Assembly: GCF_013001025.1 (NCBI RefSeq)
Contig: NZ_CP053021.1
Location: 310,001 to 374,000, forward strand
Source of the DNA: Sphingobium yanoikuyae
GTDB taxonomy: Bacteria; Pseudomonadota; Alphaproteobacteria; Sphingomonadales; Sphingomonadaceae
DNA length: 64,000 nt
Direction: 5' to 3'
The notes beneath the pieces are model-generated. The model made no database searches. It was not told the origin of the DNA and saw nothing but the letters and a program-made list of their open reading frames with translations. Both the position numbers and the translations under genes were made by a program. Of this stretch, positions 1 through 8,501 are shown in pieces (the first letter of the stretch is position 1; each line of letters starts with the position of its first letter).

Positions 1-2292
1 GCAGGGGAGATCATCGTCACCGCCCGCAAGCGTGACGAGCGGCTGATCGACGTGCCGGTTGCCGTCTCTGCCCTCTCGACCGACCAGATCGAACGCTATG
101 CCACCACCAGCTTCCAGGCGATCAGCCAGCAGGTGCCGCAGCTGGTCATCGCCGAATCGCAGAATCAGGTCGGCGGCTCGATCAACCTGCGCGGCATCGG
201 CGCCGGCATCTCCAACCCCTCGACCGAAACCGCCGTGACCCTGAATTTCGACGGCGTGCCGATCAGCTATGGCAATGCCATCCGCCTCGGCCAGATCGAC
301 CTTGGCCGGGTCGAGGTGCTCAAGGGGCCGCAGGCGCTCTTCTATGGCAAGAACAGCCCAGGCGGCATCGCCTCGCTCATCTCCCAGGATCCGGGCAAGG
401 ATTTCGAGGCGAAGCTGCGCACCGGCTATGAATTCATGGCCGACCAGCGCTTTGTCGAGGCCAGCGCCTCGGTGCCGCTGACCGACGGTCTCGCCGCCCG
501 CGTCGTAGGCTATTATTCCAAGGAGGATGGCTGGTTCCGCAACGTCGCCGAACCGATCGCCGGCATCACGCCGGGGCGCGGCGCCGACAGCCTCAATTCC
601 GAGGATGTCTTCGTCCGCGGCACGCTGGCCTATGATGCGGGCGGATCGACCCGGATCAAGGCGAAGGTCAATTATGGCCAGCGCGAACGGGACGGCGTCG
701 GCCCCACCGGCCTCAGCCAGATAATCTACTGCCCCGCCGGCGTCAGCCGCTATGGCTCGACCGACTGCACGCTCAACCGCAATTTCTACGACGCCATCCT
801 CGCGCCGGCGACCGCGGCCAGCGATCCCAGCTATGGCGATGGCGTGCCCTTCATGAAGTCGAAGCAGTTCCTCGCCTCGCTCAGCGTCGACCAGGATCTG
901 GGCGACGCCTATACCCTGTCCTCGGTCACCGGCTATTACCGCCTGCGCGAACGTTCGGTCGACAGCTTCACCTTTTCCAACAATCCCTATTTCGGCGCGT
1001 CGAACGACATCACCGCCAAGGGCTTCAGCCAGGAACTGCGCCTCGCGTCCGACTATGACGGGCCATTGAACTTCCTCGTCGGCGGCTTCTTCCAGGACGC
1101 CCATTTCCTCACGCGTCAGGCCTTCACCACCAATTTCGGTACGCCCTTCGTGGTCGGGGCGACCTATTATGACGTCCATACCAAGGCGACGTCGGTCTTC
1201 GGCCAGCTGCGCTACAAGATCGCCGATCCGCTCGAACTGGCCGTCGGCGGCCGCTATAGCTGGGAAGACAAGTCGCTGACCGGCACCTCGCTCGGCAGCC
1301 CGATCCAGATTCTCGGCCCGAAGCAGAATTATACCGATTTCTCGCCCGACGTGACGCTCACCTGGCGTCCCGACAGCGATCGCACCGTCTACGCCGCCTA
1401 TCGCGAGGGCTTCACCTCGGGCGGCTTCAACACCGTGCCGACCCGGCTGCGCACCGATGCGGACCAGAGCCGCGCCGCGATCGACCTGTCCTATGACCAG
1501 ATGACCGCCAAGGGCGGCGAGATCGGCACCAAGGGCTATGTTGCCGATCGCCAGATCCTCTACGATCTGGTCGGCTATTATTATAAATATAGCGGGCTCC
1601 AGTTGTCGCGCTACGACAACGCCTCCTTCACCCAGCTGACCCAGAATGCGGGCGGGGCGGAGATCAAGGGCGCGGAACTCAGCCTCACCATCCGGCCGCG
1701 CACGCTCGCGGGCCTGACGTTCAACACGGCGATCGCCTACAACAACGCCCGCTACACCGATTTCATCGGCGGCTGCTATGCGGGCCAGTCGATCGCACAG
1801 GGCTGCAATCTCAATCCGCTCAATCCCAATCTGCCGCAATCGACCTGGGGCACGGCGGCCAATCCCTATCAGAATCAGGACCAGACCGGCCAACGCCTGT
1901 TCCGCGCGCCCGAAATCGCGATCACCGGCGGTTTCACCTATGACCACAGCTTCGCCGACCGGCTGGGCGGATCGCTGTCCGTCGATTTCAACTATAGCAG
2001 TGCCTATGTCACCCAGACGGAGGGTAACCCCAGGACGCTGCAGGATGATTATATCCAGCTCAACGCCGCCCTCTCGATCAACGGCGGCGCGGGCAAGCCC
2101 TGGGAATTGTCGCTGATCGGCCGTAACCTCACCAACAGGCTGATCATCGTCGGCGGATCGGTGGTGGGCGCGAGCGCGGCCGGCACCGGCACCAACGCCG
2201 TGCGCGAAGGCGACATATTGGGCTCGCTCGGTGCCCCGCGCGCGGTGATGCTGCAATTGACGGTGAAGAGCGGCCTGTTTGGCGGCCGCTGA
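1..2292 (+). CDS. TonB-dependent outer-membrane receptor (5' end outside window)
   Basis: Outer-membrane active-transport receptor energised by TonB; the substrate is not evident. The reading frame is open from base 1 (GEIIVTARKRDERLIDVPVA), a TonB-box-like and plug-domain start typical of sphingomonad receptors, so the true start lies upstream. The plug continues with LKGPQALFYGKNSPGG, followed by a long beta-barrel rich in alternating aromatic residues. The frame ends at a C-terminal aromatic/hydrophobic strand (VMLQLTVKSGLF). No regulator is visible on this side. A small membrane protein and a glycosyltransferase-like gene follow on the same strand and may be co-transcribed, though a 215-bp gap separates them. 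The family is clear; the transported compound is unknown. Confidence 0.92.
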   Translation, partial: AGEIIVTARKRDERLIDVPVAVSALSTDQIERYATTSFQAISQQVPQLVIAESQNQVGGSINLRGIGAGISNPSTETAVTLNFDGVPISYGNAIRLGQIDLGRVEVLKGPQALFYGKNSPGGIASLISQDPGKDFEAKLRTGYEFMADQRFVEASASVPLTDGLAARVVGYYSKEDGWFRNVAEPIAGITPGRGADSLNSEDVFVRGTLAYDAGGSTRIKAKVNYGQRERDGVGPTGLSQIIYCPAGVSRYGSTDCTLNRNFYDAILAPATAASDPSYGDGVPFMKSKQFLASLSVDQDLGDAYTLSSVTGYYRLRERSVDSFTFSNNPYFGASNDITAKGFSQELRLASDYDGPLNFLVGGFFQDAHFLTRQAFTTNFGTPFVVGATYYDVHTKATSVFGQLRYKIADPLELAVGGRYSWEDKSLTGTSLGSPIQILGPKQNYTDFSPDVTLTWRPDSDRTVYAAYREGFTSGGFNTVPTRLRTDADQSRAAIDLSYDQMTAKGGEIGTKGYVADRQILYDLVGYYYKYSGLQLSRYDNASFTQLTQNAGGAEIKGAELSLTIRPRTLAGLTFNTAIAYNNARYTDFIGGCYAGQSIAQGCNLNPLNPNLPQSTWGTAANPYQNQDQTGQRLFRAPEIAITGGFTYDHSFADRLGGSLSVDFNYSSAYVTQTEGNPRTLQDDYIQLNAALSINGGAGKPWELSLIGRNLTNRLIIVGGSVVGASAAGTGTNAVREGDILGSLGAPRAVMLQLTVKSGLFGGR

Positions 2293-2507
2293 TCATCCCT
2301 ATGCAAATACTATGAAAAGCGCGCTGAGGTCGGCTGGAATTTGACCGACGGGGGCCATTAAGTCCCTTGTCCCATGACCCACCGACCTCCTCCTCCCACC
2401 CCGGCTGATGCCGAGCGGCGCAGCGATCGGCCACGGCTCACCGGACGCCTGTCGATCCGGCCGCGCGCCGCCCCGGCTCCTCCGGCATGGCAACGGAGCC
2501 GGGCATC

Positions 2508-2828
2508 ATGACCCGGCGCGACCTCGCCTGGCGCGGCCTTGGCCTGCTGCTCGTCGGCGCGGCGGCCGGCAGTTCGCTGCTGCATCGCGCCCTGACCCTG
2601 GACGGCCCGGCATCGGCGCCGCTCGAAATGGCGCTGGCCCTTGCCAGCTTCAGCTTCGCCAGCCTCGGTATATTGCTGCTCTGCCAGGGCGTGCGCCTGC
2701 GTGACGGCTGGCGCCGTGACCTCGACCGGCGCCAGGCGCAGCGCGACGGCCATTACGATCCCCTAATCCTGGCCGAAGATCGCGCCCCACTCGCGGCCTT
2801 TCTGGCTGCCCGCGTCCGGCGCGACTGA
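2508..2828 (+). CDS. Small two-helix membrane protein, unknown function
   Basis: Predicted 106-residue inner-membrane protein of no recognised family. Two hydrophobic stretches are visible, near residues 10-25 (GLGLLLVGAAAGSSLL) and 40-60 (MALALASFSFASLGILLL). They are followed by a basic, Arg-rich cytoplasmic tail. An in-frame ATG at 2487 would add seven residues, but the ATG at 2508 has a GGAG at 2495-2498 with good spacing and is preferred. It lies 32 bp before the glycosyltransferase-like gene, so the two are probably one transcript. High third-position GC supports coding. Confidence 0.65.
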   Translation: MTRRDLAWRGLGLLLVGAAAGSSLLHRALTLDGPASAPLEMALALASFSFASLGILLLCQGVRLRDGWRRDLDRRQAQRDGHYDPLILAEDRAPLAAFLAARVRRD

Positions 2829-2860
2829 CCCCCATTCCTATATCCCCAAAGGACAAATTT

Positions 2861-4309
2861 GTGAGCGAACGCGACCTGCATTTCGTGATCCCGACCTATC
2901 GCCTGCGCGACGTCGGCGCGACCGTCGAGGCCTATGACGAAAATTTCGCCCGCAGCGGCCAGACCGCGCCGATCATCGTCTTCGATGATTCCTCGGTCGC
3001 CAATCATGACAAATATTTCGGCGCGCTGGAGGCGACCAAGACGGTCAACGACCTCTGGTATGTCGGCCCGGCCGAAAAGGAGCAGTTCGTTTCCTACATC
3101 TGCAAGCGGCTGCGCGACCGCAAGCTCGACGTGCTGGTCCGCAACCTCTTCCGCCCCAGCTATGGCGGCAACCGCAACTTCACCCTGATGTATACGCTGG
3201 GCGACCTGATGGTCAGCGCCGACGATGACATGCGCCCCTATGCCCTGATCGAGGACAGCCCGGAAACGCTGGGCGAACGGGAAATCAGCCGGGGCAAGAC
3301 CATCCCGCGCGGCGCCAATGGCCATTGCCGCAAATCCTACGACATTCTCCAGTCCTTCCGCGACATATTGGGCAAGACGGTGGCGGACGCGCCGGCCAAT
3401 TACGACCAGGGTGAACTGGTGATCGACAGTGCCATGGACCTGGAATCCAACAATTCGCTCGGCTTCGCGCGGGAAAACAGCCTGACCTTGCAGGAAGGGC
3501 GCTTGCCCCGCTCGGCGGTGGTGAAGATGGCGCAGACCTTCCGCACCGGCACCAACGATATCGATGCGGTCGATTTCGTCGACATGTTCCTCGACGATCC
3601 GGACGAGGTCGATGCCGAACGGCTCAACGACACCTATGTGCTGGTCAATTTTCGCCCCTGCCTCACCAATCTCAACTGGCGAATGGACTGCGGCGTCGCG
3701 GGCTATGACAATCGCACCGGCCTGCCGCCCTTCTTCCCGACGCGCTTGCGGTTCGAGGATTATATCTATCGCCTGTGGATTCAGCAGTCGAACATGGTCT
3801 CGGCCCATGTCGATTCCGCCCAGACCCACATCAAGAACAGCTATATGCGCAATCCGCTGGCGTCGGAGGTGTTCAACGAGGCGATCTGCGGCCTGCTCAA
3901 GCGCAAGATCCGCACCAGCCTCAAGCGCACCGACGAATGGTCGATCGCCTTCGACTATGACGGCGCGGTCAGCCTTCAGGACAGCGAAGAGATATTGGAC
4001 AGCGCCCGCGCCTTGCATGACCGGGTGCTCAAGAGCATGGCCGACGCGCGCACGACCGAGCGGCGCGACGCGCTGGGCCATTTTGCCGCCGGCCTGTCAC
4101 GCACCTTCTATGATTTCGAGCCGGATTTCTTCCAGCAGAATGTCAGCCGCATGGTCGATGATGAGGTCGGGCTGATCCGCTCCTCGCTCGAAATCTGGCC
4201 GACCCTGCTGGAGATCGTCTATTTCAAGCGCCATTGCCGCAACCTGCCGATGCGCCGCGTGAAGAACCGCTCCGCCCGATCGCCCCAACCCAGGCCCGTA
4301 GCAGCCTGA
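2861..4309 (+). CDS. GT-A-like glycosyltransferase-type protein
   Basis: A 482-residue cytosolic protein. Its N-terminus (FVIPTYR, then IIVFDDSS) and an Asp-rich motif near residue 120 (SADDDMRP, resembling a metal-binding DxD) suggest a family-2-like GT-A glycosyltransferase fold. The acceptor and sugar cannot be told from sequence. The GTG start has a well-placed AAAGGA at 2848-2853. No membrane segment or signal peptide is seen. It follows the small membrane protein and converges on the ScfR-like regulator across a shared hairpin. It could be a methyltransferase-like or non-catalytic GT-A relative; the fold assignment is an inference from two motifs. Confidence 0.6.
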   Translation: MSERDLHFVIPTYRLRDVGATVEAYDENFARSGQTAPIIVFDDSSVANHDKYFGALEATKTVNDLWYVGPAEKEQFVSYICKRLRDRKLDVLVRNLFRPSYGGNRNFTLMYTLGDLMVSADDDMRPYALIEDSPETLGEREISRGKTIPRGANGHCRKSYDILQSFRDILGKTVADAPANYDQGELVIDSAMDLESNNSLGFARENSLTLQEGRLPRSAVVKMAQTFRTGTNDIDAVDFVDMFLDDPDEVDAERLNDTYVLVNFRPCLTNLNWRMDCGVAGYDNRTGLPPFFPTRLRFEDYIYRLWIQQSNMVSAHVDSAQTHIKNSYMRNPLASEVFNEAICGLLKRKIRTSLKRTDEWSIAFDYDGAVSLQDSEEILDSARALHDRVLKSMADARTTERRDALGHFAAGLSRTFYDFEPDFFQQNVSRMVDDEVGLIRSSLEIWPTLLEIVYFKRHCRNLPMRRVKNRSARSPQPRPVAA

Positions 4310-4321
4310 GGGTTGGCGGCA

Positions 4322-4396
4322 GGCGCTCCGTTTTCGCCCCCTTCATCCCGGCGACGGCCGGGGCCCCTCTCAGTGACGGGGGCGGGGCGGAGCGCC
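4322..4396. terminator. Long hairpin between convergent genes
   Basis: Arms GGCGCTCCG (4322-4330) and CGGAGCGCC (4388-4396), with inner GC-rich pairing, fill the gap between two convergent genes ending at 4309 and 4399. It probably ends transcription from both sides. There is no clear U-run. Confidence 0.5.
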
Positions 4397-4398
4397 TA

Positions 4399-5814
4399 TC
4401 ATACCCGCCGGAACGGGAAGGGGCTGGCGGTCCGCTCATAGCTGTGCAGGTCCAGCGCACGCGTCACCGGCGGCAGAGCCCGGTCCGGGCAGTCGCGCCG
4501 CTCGCACAGATGACAGGTCGGCCCCACCGTCACCGCATCGTCGCGCTCGGTATTGATGCCATCGGCATGGATGATCCGCCCGGCATGTTTCGCCTCGCAG
4601 CCCAGCGCAATCACCTGCCGCCCGCGCGCGCCATCGCCGCGGGGCAGGGCGATCGCCAGCGTGACGAAGCGCCGCTCGTCCAGCGTCTCGATCAGTTGCG
4701 GCAGCACGATGTCGGGCGCGTCGGCCGCATGCACGTCCCAGCGCGGACAGGTGCCGCCATAGCGGGCAAAGGGATAGGCCTCGCCATCGAAGCGCTTGGA
4801 CACGATCCCCGCCCGGTCGATCCGCACCATGAAGAAGGGGATGCCGCGCGCGCCGGTGCGGTTGAGGCTGGTGAGCCGGTGCGCCAGCTGCTCGGTCGAC
4901 ACGCCGAAGCGGGCGCGCAGCAGGGGAAGGTCATGCCGGCTTGCCTCCGCCGCCTGGCGGAACCGGTCATAGGGCATGATGAGCGCCGCGGCGGCATAGT
5001 TGGTCAGCGCAATGACGGCGAGCCGCCGGCTGTCCTCGTCCGGCGGCGCCGTGCGCGTCACCTGTGCCGCGATCAGGTCGGCCATCTCCTGCGCGCAGAG
5101 TTGATAGGCCATGGCGAACAATCGCCCGGATGCCGGCAACCGCTCGCTCAGCATCAACCGCCGCCGGTGCATGTCATAATGGCGCACCGTTCCGGCCAGC
5201 ACATCGGCGCGCACCATCTGCACCGCCATGCCGTGCCGTTCCTTCAGCCGCGCGCGCAGCCCGGCCTGCAACAGCGCCGGATCTTCCTCCAGCTCCGCGG
5301 CGATCCCTTCGGCCGCGGCGTCGATTTCGGCGAAATGATTGCCGGCCTTGGCTACCGTCTCGCGCCACCAGTCGACCGGCGCGACCAGCGGGGCAGGGGC
5401 AGCGCCGCGCCCGCTCGCCTGCATCTGCTCGGGCAGGCGGCGCAGGTCGGCCAGCGCGCGGTAGAAGCGGCCGATCGCCTCGCTGACGCCGGGATAATTT
5501 TCCGCGACTTCCAGCACTTCGTCGCGCGCGATGCCGATGTCGCGCACCAGCGCATCGGACAATATCTCGGCCAGGTCGCTCGCCGCCCCATCCTGGCTGC
5601 TGGCGGTGAAGTCGCGAATGTCGATGTCATAGGTATTGGCCAGCCGCAGCAACATCTGCGCCGTCAGCGGCCGCTGGTTGCGCTCCAGATGGTTGAGATA
5701 GCTGGGCGACACGCCCAGTTCCTCGGCCATGCGCGTCTGGTTCAGCCCCAGTTCGCGGCGCAGCACGCGCAGCTTGGGGCCGAGATAGAGCTTCCGGTCG
5801 GTCACATCTGCCAT
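4399..5814 (-). CDS. XRE-family regulator of the ScfR/RamB type (short-chain fatty acyl regulator)
   Basis: A 471-residue DNA-binding regulator. Residues about 10-65 are a classic helix-turn-helix (LGLNQTRMAEELGVSPSYL, then LERNQRPLTAQML). The middle region resembles the IrrE/DUF955-like domain but lacks a clean HExxH (FAMAYQLCAQEM). The C-terminal DUF2083-type domain ends with clustered cysteines (GPTCHLCERRDCPD, Cys434/437/442), which could bind a metal or Fe-S cluster. Relatives control propionyl/acetyl-CoA pathways (methylcitrate or glyoxylate genes), but no such genes are nearby, so the target is not shown here. The start ATG lies opposite a divergent 57-residue protein gene at 5955. Confidence 0.82.
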   Translation of the reverse strand: MADVTDRKLYLGPKLRVLRRELGLNQTRMAEELGVSPSYLNHLERNQRPLTAQMLLRLANTYDIDIRDFTASSQDGAASDLAEILSDALVRDIGIARDEVLEVAENYPGVSEAIGRFYRALADLRRLPEQMQASGRGAAPAPLVAPVDWWRETVAKAGNHFAEIDAAAEGIAAELEEDPALLQAGLRARLKERHGMAVQMVRADVLAGTVRHYDMHRRRLMLSERLPASGRLFAMAYQLCAQEMADLIAAQVTRTAPPDEDSRRLAVIALTNYAAAALIMPYDRFRQAAEASRHDLPLLRARFGVSTEQLAHRLTSLNRTGARGIPFFMVRIDRAGIVSKRFDGEAYPFARYGGTCPRWDVHAADAPDIVLPQLIETLDERRFVTLAIALPRGDGARGRQVIALGCEAKHAGRIIHADGINTERDDAVTVGPTCHLCERRDCPDRALPPVTRALDLHSYERTASPFPFRRV

Positions 5815-5954
5815 AAGGTCATATTGTCATGATTTCACAATATGAACAAGTCGCGGCGTGACTTGCGGCCACTCATCGCCCTTCCGCTTCCCCTTCGACC
5901 TGTCAATATCGCTGTCATCAACCAGCACAGCCACAAGGCAGGAAGGACAGGAAG

Positions 5955-6128
5955 ATGACGACCGATACGATGGAAGCGCCCCAGCCCGCCCGTTCGCGCG
6001 CGGTCTTCAGCCAGGAGGATTTCGGCCTGATCCGCACCGCCATCGCCCATTATCTCAAGGAAGTGCAGGACCAGCCGGAATCGGTCAAATATGCCAATCT
6101 CTACCACCGCCTCGGCCGCGTTGCCTGA
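5955..6128 (+). CDS. Small conserved-looking acidic/helical protein (57 aa), unknown
   Basis: A 57-residue soluble protein with a predicted helix from about residue 19 (SQEDFGLIRTAIAHYLKEV). The ATG at 5955 has a strong GGAAGGA at 5941-5947 and the stop at 6126 is followed at once by an intrinsic terminator, so this is a complete single-gene unit. It is divergent from the ScfR-like regulator. The function is unknown. Confidence 0.7.
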   Translation: MTTDTMEAPQPARSRAVFSQEDFGLIRTAIAHYLKEVQDQPESVKYANLYHRLGRVA

Positions 6129-6150
6129 CCGGCGGAGTGCCTGAACGAGA

Positions 6151-6184
6151 AAGGGCGCGGGATCACTCCCGCGCCCTTTTTCTT
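6151..6184 (+). terminator. Rho-independent terminator
   Basis: Arms AAGGGCGCGGGA and TCCCGCGCCCTT around a TCAC loop, followed by a T-run, 22 bp after the small gene's stop. It also sits just beyond the convergent phosphate-transporter stop and could serve both. Confidence 0.85.
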
Positions 6185-6201
6185 GTCTCGGCCTGTTCCG
6201 A

Positions 6202-7203
6202 TCAGAACAATCGCGTCAGCCCGTAGAACAGCGCGCCGATCGCGGCCGCCGCCGGCAGGGTCACGACCCAGGCGACGATGATGCTCGACGCGACGTTCCA
6301 GCGCACCGCTGACAGCCGGCGCGACGCGCCCACGCCGACGATGGCGCCAGTGATGGTGTGGGTCGTCGATACCGGCACGCCCAGATGGGTGGCCATGAAC
6401 AGGGTGATCGCGCCGCCGGTCTCTGCGCAGAAGCCCTGCGCCGGGGTCAGGCGGGTGATCTTCGATCCCATGGTGTGGACGATCTTCCAGCCGCCCAGCA
6501 AGGTGCCCAGGCCCATTGCCGCCTGGCAGCTCAGCACCACCCACATCGGCACATGGAAGCCGCCGGTCAGCAGCCCCTGCGAATAGAGCAGCACCGCGAT
6601 GATGCCCATCGTCTTCTGCGCGTCATTGCCGCCATGGCCCAGCGAATAAAGCGACGCAGAAACAAGCTGCAGCTTGCGGAACACCCGGTCCGCGCCCTGC
6701 GGCGTGAACTTGCGGAAGATCCAGCTGATCGCCAGCACCAGCATCAGCGCCAGGAACAGGCCGACGGCGGGCGAGATCACGATCGCTGCGCTGGTCTTGA
6801 ACACGCCGCTCCACACGATCGCCGACAGGCCGGACTTGGCCGTGCCCGCGCCCAGCAGGCCGCCGACCAGCGCATGGCTGGAGGAGGAGGGGATGCCCAG
6901 GCCCCAGGTGATGAGGTTCCAGGCGATCGCCCCCATCAGTGCGCCGAAGATCACCGACGCGTCGATGATGTCGGCGCTGACGATGCCCTTGCCCACCGTC
7001 TCGGCGACATGCAGGCCAAAGAAGAGGAAGGCGATGAAGTTGAAGAAGGCGGCCCAGGCGACCGCATATTGGGGTTTCAGCACCCGCGTCGACACGATGG
7101 TCGCGATCGAGTTGGCGGCGTCATGCAGGCCGTTCAGGAAGTCGAACAGCAGCGCAACGCCGATCAGTGCGATCAGCAGCGGGAAGGCGAGATGGGCTTC
7201 CAT
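6202..7203 (-). CDS. pit: Inorganic phosphate transporter, Pit family
   Basis: A 333-residue inner-membrane, low-affinity phosphate transporter (PF01384). The signature GLHDAANSIATIVSTRVL near residues 25-42 and a second inverted copy (VPVSTTHTITGAIVGVGA) near residue 275 are the two duplicated PHO-4 motifs. About ten hydrophobic helices are visible. It is 15 bp downstream of the Nudix-DUF47 gene on the same strand, the common alphaproteobacterial arrangement in which a PhoU-like DUF47 protein partners the Pit permease. A candidate Pho box lies upstream of the pair. Confidence 0.93.
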   Translation of the reverse strand: MEAHLAFPLLIALIGVALLFDFLNGLHDAANSIATIVSTRVLKPQYAVAWAAFFNFIAFLFFGLHVAETVGKGIVSADIIDASVIFGALMGAIAWNLITWGLGIPSSSSHALVGGLLGAGTAKSGLSAIVWSGVFKTSAAIVISPAVGLFLALMLVLAISWIFRKFTPQGADRVFRKLQLVSASLYSLGHGGNDAQKTMGIIAVLLYSQGLLTGGFHVPMWVVLSCQAAMGLGTLLGGWKIVHTMGSKITRLTPAQGFCAETGGAITLFMATHLGVPVSTTHTITGAIVGVGASRRLSAVRWNVASSIIVAWVVTLPAAAAIGALFYGLTRLF

Positions 7204-7218
7204 ATCCGGTCAGGCCTG

Positions 7219-8337
7219 TCAGGCGTGGTCGATGACCAGGCCGGAAATCTCGTTGGCGACGTCCTCGAACCGGTCCGTCACCTTTTCCAGATGGCTGTAG
7301 ATTTCGTTGCCGACGATGAAGTCCATCGGGTTGCCGGCGCGGGCTTGGCTGTACAGGGCCTTGAGGCCCGCCTCATGCAATATGTCGGCATGGCCTTCCA
7401 GCTTGACCAGCCGTTCGGTCAGCTCGTGCAGACGCGCCGAATTGATGTTGAGCGAGCGCAGCAGCGGCATCGCTTCCGCCGTGATCCGCGCGCATTCGAC
7501 GATCAGCGCGCTCATGTCCTGCATCTGCGGCGCGAAATCCTTGACCTCATAGAGCGCGATCGCCTTGGCGGTCTGGTTCATCTGGTCGATCGCGTCGTCC
7601 ATCACGCCGATCAGGCCGGTGATGGCACTGCGGTCGAACGGGGTGACGAAAATGCGGCGGACGTCCTGCAGCACTTCGCGGATGATGTCGTCCGCCTCAT
7701 GCTCGCGGTCCGAAATCTCCTTGATATGCGCGTCCATGTCCGGGCCGCCCTTCAGCAGCTTGGCCAGGGCGTCGGCGCCGGCGACCAGGGTCGCGGCATG
7801 GTCTTCGAATTGCTCGAAGAAACGCCCCTGCTTGGGCATCAGCGCGTGAAACCAGCGCAGCATTCCAGTCCTTTCACTTTGCTTCTCGCGGATCGACAGC
7901 AGCAACCGGAGGAACCAGCCCGGATCGGCGGGCGGTTCGCGGAAAGCCGCGATGATCGATTGCAGTTCGGGTTCGTCGACGGCCTTTGCGGCTTCGGCGA
8001 CGGAAAACCAGCGCAGCTCGCGCTGCCCTTTTTCGGGCCATTGCGTCAGATGGCCGGTCACGGCAAGCGGAAAAACCTCGACATTCGCCTCGCGCGACTT
8101 GCCGCTGCGCTTGCGCTTGTCATAGCTGTATCGGCCGATCGGCGCGGGACAGGCGATGCCATGGATGCCCGCTTCCTCGAACGCCTCGACTTCCGCCGCG
8201 CGATGGCCGGCCAGCCCCTTGATGCGATTGCCCTTGGGAATCACCCAGCGCCCAGTGTCGCGCGACGTGATCAGCAGGATCTGCATCGACCCGTCGATCG
8301 GGTCGCTGGTATAGGGGAGAGCGGCAATCTGGCGCAT
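7219..8337 (-). CDS. Nudix hydrolase fused to DUF47 (PhoU-like) Pit-accessory domain
   Basis: One open frame of 372 residues. Residues 1 to about 145 are Nudix-like, with VIPKGNRIKG and EVEAFEEAGI. Against the Nudix box, Glu51, Glu54 and Glu55 are kept, but the first Glu is Leu42 and the Arg is Val50. Residues 159-372 are a complete DUF47/PhoU-like domain (MLRWFHALMPKQGRFFEQF) of the usual 214-residue length. Met159 (codon 7861-7863) is preceded by GAAAGGACTGGA, a convincing internal ribosome site, so a free DUF47 protein may also be made. DUF47 partners of Pit are known. Nudix relatives can cut diphosphoinositol or nucleotide substrates; the link to phosphate sensing here is inference. Check for a missed frameshift. 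Confidence 0.85.
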   Translation of the reverse strand: MRQIAALPYTSDPIDGSMQILLITSRDTGRWVIPKGNRIKGLAGHRAAEVEAFEEAGIHGIACPAPIGRYSYDKRKRSGKSREANVEVFPLAVTGHLTQWPEKGQRELRWFSVAEAAKAVDEPELQSIIAAFREPPADPGWFLRLLLSIREKQSERTGMLRWFHALMPKQGRFFEQFEDHAATLVAGADALAKLLKGGPDMDAHIKEISDREHEADDIIREVLQDVRRIFVTPFDRSAITGLIGVMDDAIDQMNQTAKAIALYEVKDFAPQMQDMSALIVECARITAEAMPLLRSLNINSARLHELTERLVKLEGHADILHEAGLKALYSQARAGNPMDFIVGNEIYSHLEKVTDRFEDVANEISGLVIDHA

Positions 8338-8403
8338 TATCGGCGGCTTACGGGCGACCTGCCCGAATCCTCATGCTCTGCCGCAGCGCGTTCCATCGGC
8401 GCT

Positions 8404-8421
8404 ATGTAACGAAAATGTCAT
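8404..8421. promoter_or_regulatory. Candidate Pho box upstream of the Nudix-DUF47/pit operon
   Basis: ATGTAAC-GAAA-ATGTCAT on the plus strand: two 7-bp near-direct repeats with a 4-bp spacer (11-bp period), close to the PhoB consensus of CTGTCAT repeats. It is 67 bp before the operon start codon but is oriented opposite to the genes. PhoB control of a DUF47-pit operon is known in rhizobia; here it is only suggested. Confidence 0.4.
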
Positions 8422-8431
8422 TTTTTGCAAT

Positions 8432-8467
8432 CGCTCCCTTCGCCCAGAGGGGCGGGCGAAGGGAGCG
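8432..8467. terminator. Hairpin after the zinc-receptor gene
   Basis: Perfect 14-bp arms CGCTCCCTTCGCCC and GGGCGAAGGGAGCG with an 8-nt loop, 35 bp beyond the receptor stop codon. In the minus orientation it is followed by TTGCAAAAAATG, a weak U-run context. Confidence 0.7.
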
Positions 8468-8501
8468 ACCGGCGCCCCGCTGGGCAAGGCCGGGAGGCGG
8501 A

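Noticed and set aside
4234..5832. Long plus-strand open frame opposite the ScfR-like gene
   Set aside because: Antisense shadow caused by high GC; low-complexity translation rich in Arg/His/Gly and no family motif, while the minus strand has clear domains.
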